Positions 63,624-64,000 of a stretch of DNA of 64,000 nt are shown here, in pieces (the first letter of the stretch is position 1; every line of letters starts with the position of its first letter). Below the pieces are notes generated by a model. The model saw only the letters and a list, made by a program, of their open reading frames with translations. It did no database searches and was not told the origin of the DNA. The position numbers and the translations under genes are program-made. The DNA is taken from positions 9,598,893-9,662,892 of the forward strand of contig NZ_CP108529.1 in assembly GCF_036002945.1 (NCBI RefSeq), in the 5' to 3' direction. This stretch comes from Streptomyces sp. NBC_01224. GTDB taxonomy: Bacteria > Actinomycetota > Actinomycetes > Streptomycetales > Streptomycetaceae.

Positions 63624-64000
63624 AGCCCGCGTAGCGGGCTTCAGGTCCTGGAGGCGTAGCCGGAAGAACCAGGGTGGGGGAGCGCAGCGGACACACCATC
63701 AGACGGATGCGAAGTATCCGTCAACTCCCTTACAAGAGTTCCGATCACTCGCGCCTGACATCCCGCCAGACAGGGCCCCGCACAGCGGGGCCCACCGGCC
63801 CGCAACGCGGGCGCCCCCCAACTCCAGGAGCGAAGCGGAGGGAGTTGGCCCGGCTCTGCCGGGCACACTGCGCGAAGCGCAGACTCCGTGAAACGGAGTC
63901 AGCTCTGGTGCGCAGCACCAGAGTCCGCACCCGCGGAGCGGGTGCGCAACCACCGCGCAACGCGCGGTGGTTCGCTTGCACATCGCGCAGCGATGTGGTA
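63624..64000. other. Streptomyces telomere (terminal palindrome array), outermost palindrome missing
   Basis: Consecutive hairpins with short loops: 63624-63640 (GTA loop), 63703-63721, 63723-63740, 63773-63793 (9-bp stem, ACA), 63798-63812 (AAC), 63818-63848, 63848-63864 (TCT), 63868-63882 (GAA), 63882-63900 (GAA), 63903-63923 (9 bp, GCA), 63927-63945 (GGA), 63948-63972 (11 bp, AAC) and 63979-63997 (GCA). The complement of the end reads TACCACATCGCTGCGCGATG, the archetypal telomere sequence from base 14 on. The first 13 bases (CCCGCGGAGCGGG in known telomeres, from memory) would follow position 64000. GNA loops are the known sheared-purine telomere fold-back loops. Confidence 0.93.

Noticed and set aside
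63601..64000. CRISPR array in the terminal repeats
   Set aside because: The repeats are individual palindromes of different sequence and size, not identical direct repeats with spacers; they match telomere hairpins.
1..64000. tRNA or rRNA genes
   Set aside because: I looked for cloverleaf-like and rRNA-like stretches in the gaps and saw none.

Overview
The window looks like the terminal part of a linear Streptomyces replicon (chromosome arm or large linear plasmid). Coding is very GC-rich with G/C-biased third positions. The last 400 bases are a ladder of small hairpins that reads, on the complementary strand, as the archetypal Streptomyces telomere; the outermost 13-base palindrome appears to be missing from the end of the window. 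A gene for a Tpg-type terminal protein (the protein covalently capping telomeres) lies 5.3 kb inboard, and one complete plus three broken copies of a telomere-associated DEAH helicase family lie in the last 18 kb.

Left part (1-26 kb). A secreted subtilisin-like protease with HAF repeats sits beside a convergent LuxR/TrmB-like regulator. Then comes an IS scrapyard: an IS5 fragment with inverted arms, an ArsR remnant, and an IS630 element carrying an IS1380 inside it. Next are an amidase, a quinone-oxidoreductase/TetR divergent pair, a 3-kb gene in an advanced state of frameshift decay, a phosphotransferase, and a set of six 12-bp repeats. From 24.3 down to 20.6 kb is a tight four-gene leftward operon (binding lipoprotein, permease, ATPase, FhuF-like 2Fe-2S protein, each overlapping by ATGA) behind a cobalamin riboswitch. 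This is very probably a corrinoid uptake system.

Middle (24-50 kb). Three identical 1315-bp IS3 copies, each with its own 3-bp target duplication, have split three different genes: an unknown protein, an integrase-like protein and a telomere helicase. Between them are a frameshifted replication-relaxation (plasmid transfer) protein and a second tail of the same family, two secreted proteins, a DMT transporter, an alpha/beta hydrolase, two serine hydrolases (one broken by an in-frame stop), and remnants of Tn3, IS5, IS6, IS3, ISL3 and IS630 elements.

Right part (50-64 kb). A Tn7/Tn5053-like transposition module encodes a TnsC-type ATPase with a transposase-like DNA-binding N-terminus, a DD(35)E Mu/TniA-type transposase and a truncated second ATPase. 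It is followed by a three-gene recombinase cassette: a tyrosine recombinase broken by a 2-nt insertion, an XRE-like HTH protein, and a zinc-ribbon protein with a degenerate recombinase-like C-terminus. Then come an unknown 359-aa protein, tpg, helicase debris, a lipoprotein, the intact helicase, one unknown gene and the telomere.

Functionally this is replicon-end DNA: end capping (tpg), end-associated helicase, transfer/replication debris and dense mobile elements, with a few working cargo genes (protease, amidase, corrinoid uptake, transporters, hydrolases). Homologies are recognised by eye from conserved motifs, not from searches.
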